A stretch of DNA of 64,000 bases from Endozoicomonas sp. OPT23 (GTDB taxonomy: Bacteria; Pseudomonadota; Gammaproteobacteria; Pseudomonadales; Endozoicomonadaceae), in assembly GCF_009653635.1 (NCBI RefSeq), contig NZ_PPFD01000002.1, forward strand, positions 682,001 through 746,000, read 5' to 3'. Of this stretch, positions 63,385-64,000 are shown piece by piece. Position numbers and translations under genes: made by a program. The notes beneath the pieces were generated by a model. That model saw only the letters and a list, made by a program, of their open reading frames with translations, did no database searches and was not told where the DNA came from. The stretch's first letter is position 1. Each line of letters opens with the position of its first letter.

Positions 63385-64000
63385 CTAAATAGGGGGCTTT
63401 ATATGGTTATAGATTTGTTGAACAGGAAAGGCTAGTAAAAACGCAGCAGTCACTATGGGAGCAACAATAATGACGACAGGTTTAAGCCAGCCCATCATTG
63501 CATAATATGATTGAACCAGTAAATGAAGGCCGACGTTTGAAGCATGCTGCCATTCTCCCTCAAAAATCAGGCCAGAGATTCCATTGAGATACCCTCCTGT
63601 TAACAGGACAAAAAAATCATAATGCTCTAATTCCAGTGCCCGGGTTGTACAGGAATAGTCATCACTGTTTATCGTGGCCCCAGCACTTAATAATTGCTGC
63701 CCTGCTTCCAGGTTGTTTTCCTGAATAGCCACAGATAATGCTGTTATGAGTATTATGGATGATGAATCTTTCAGGTTAACTTTTCGCTCCAGAGTTGCAT
63801 CGATATCAGCATGGGCTGCCACCAGAGAAGTAATGATCTTTGGTTGTGATTGCAGAACTGCTGCCATCAATGCAGTCTGGCCATCCGCGTCGGTGATGTT
63901 GGGATCAGAGCCAGCAGATAAAAGTCTTTCAACAGCATGGGGCTGCTCACTGTAGATAACCAGATGCAGGAGAGGGACCTGCAGACTCTCAATGATTTGG
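63385..64000 (-). CDS. Ankyrin-repeat protein, C-terminal part (runs off right edge)
   Basis: The minus-strand frame stays open to the window edge. Reading inward from the edge gives LERLLSAG-like ankyrin repeats: VERLLSAGSDPNITDADGQT, ALMAAVLQ and AAHADIDA, then a second LLSAGATINSDD repeat. A strongly hydrophobic segment (WLKPVVIIVAPIVTAAFLL) near the C-terminus suggests a membrane anchor. Ankyrin repeats bind other proteins and are common in host-associated bacteria. The gene's real start is outside the window; a TTG at 63870 should not be taken as the start. Host interaction is inference. Confidence 0.8.
   Translation of the reverse strand, partial: QIIESLQVPLLHLVIYSEQPHAVERLLSAGSDPNITDADGQTALMAAVLQSQPKIITSLVAAHADIDATLERKVNLKDSSSIILITALSVAIQENNLEAGQQLLSAGATINSDDYSCTTRALELEHYDFFVLLTGGYLNGISGLIFEGEWQHASNVGLHLLVQSYYAMMGWLKPVVIIVAPIVTAAFLLAFPVQQIYNHIKPPI

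Overview
The window looks like chromosome from a marine, host-associated gammaproteobacterium, most like Endozoicomonas or a close relative (inference). It combines a gammaproteobacterial housekeeping set (rnd-ycgL-ycgN, htpX, alaA, yadGH, queF, MASE2 adenylate cyclase, glgCAB) with eukaryote-like proteins at both edges and at 8.1 kb: a tyrosine-phosphatase-like protein, a PP2C phosphatase and an ankyrin-repeat protein. No rRNA, tRNA, CRISPR array, prophage or IS transposase was seen.

Region 1 (1-31 kb) is a carbohydrate block. It holds a LacI-type regulator, a maltoporin (lamB), a GH31 alpha-glucosidase and a MalS-like periplasmic alpha-amylase. The PP2C gene sits between these and the glycogen genes glgP, glgX, glgC, glgA and glgB. 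Central glycolysis and fermentation genes follow: two class II fructose-bisphosphate aldolases of different subfamilies, adhE, gap, pyk and pfkA. Together they cover maltodextrin entry, glycogen storage and release, glycolysis and mixed-acid/ethanol fermentation. An identical 14-base LacI-type palindrome precedes the GH31 gene and glgP, with degenerate versions before lamB and malS. lamB also has two perfect FNR-type boxes, so anaerobic control is likely.

Region 2 (31-35.2 kb) is a respiratory module: a secreted protein of unknown function, an octaheme hydroxylamine-oxidoreductase-like cytochrome, a tetraheme NapC/NirT/NrfH-type quinol dehydrogenase and a stand-alone ccmE. Just downstream, a perfect FNR box centred 41.5 bases before a predicted start, a TATAGT -10 and an intrinsic terminator about 200 bases further on define a candidate anaerobically induced small RNA.

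Region 3 (35.2-46.1 kb) is ordinary housekeeping: an epimerase-family protein, YadGH ABC exporter, QueF, membrane adenylate cyclase, YcgN, YcgL, RNase D, HtpX, an unknown protein, AlaA and MsrB.

Region 4 (46.1-54.4 kb) has two tandem paralogous autotransporters with duplicated leaders, a PspE-like rhodanese, a hybrid sensor kinase and a small acidic secreted protein. Region 5 (54.4-62 kb) is a seven-gene V/A-type ATPase operon in the order B-D-I-K-E-DUF2764-A, followed by ornithine carbamoyltransferase and the truncated ankyrin gene.

At least three copies of a roughly 90-base dispersed repeat, with end and central hairpins, lie in intergenic regions. Other large inverted repeats flank glgB and pyk.
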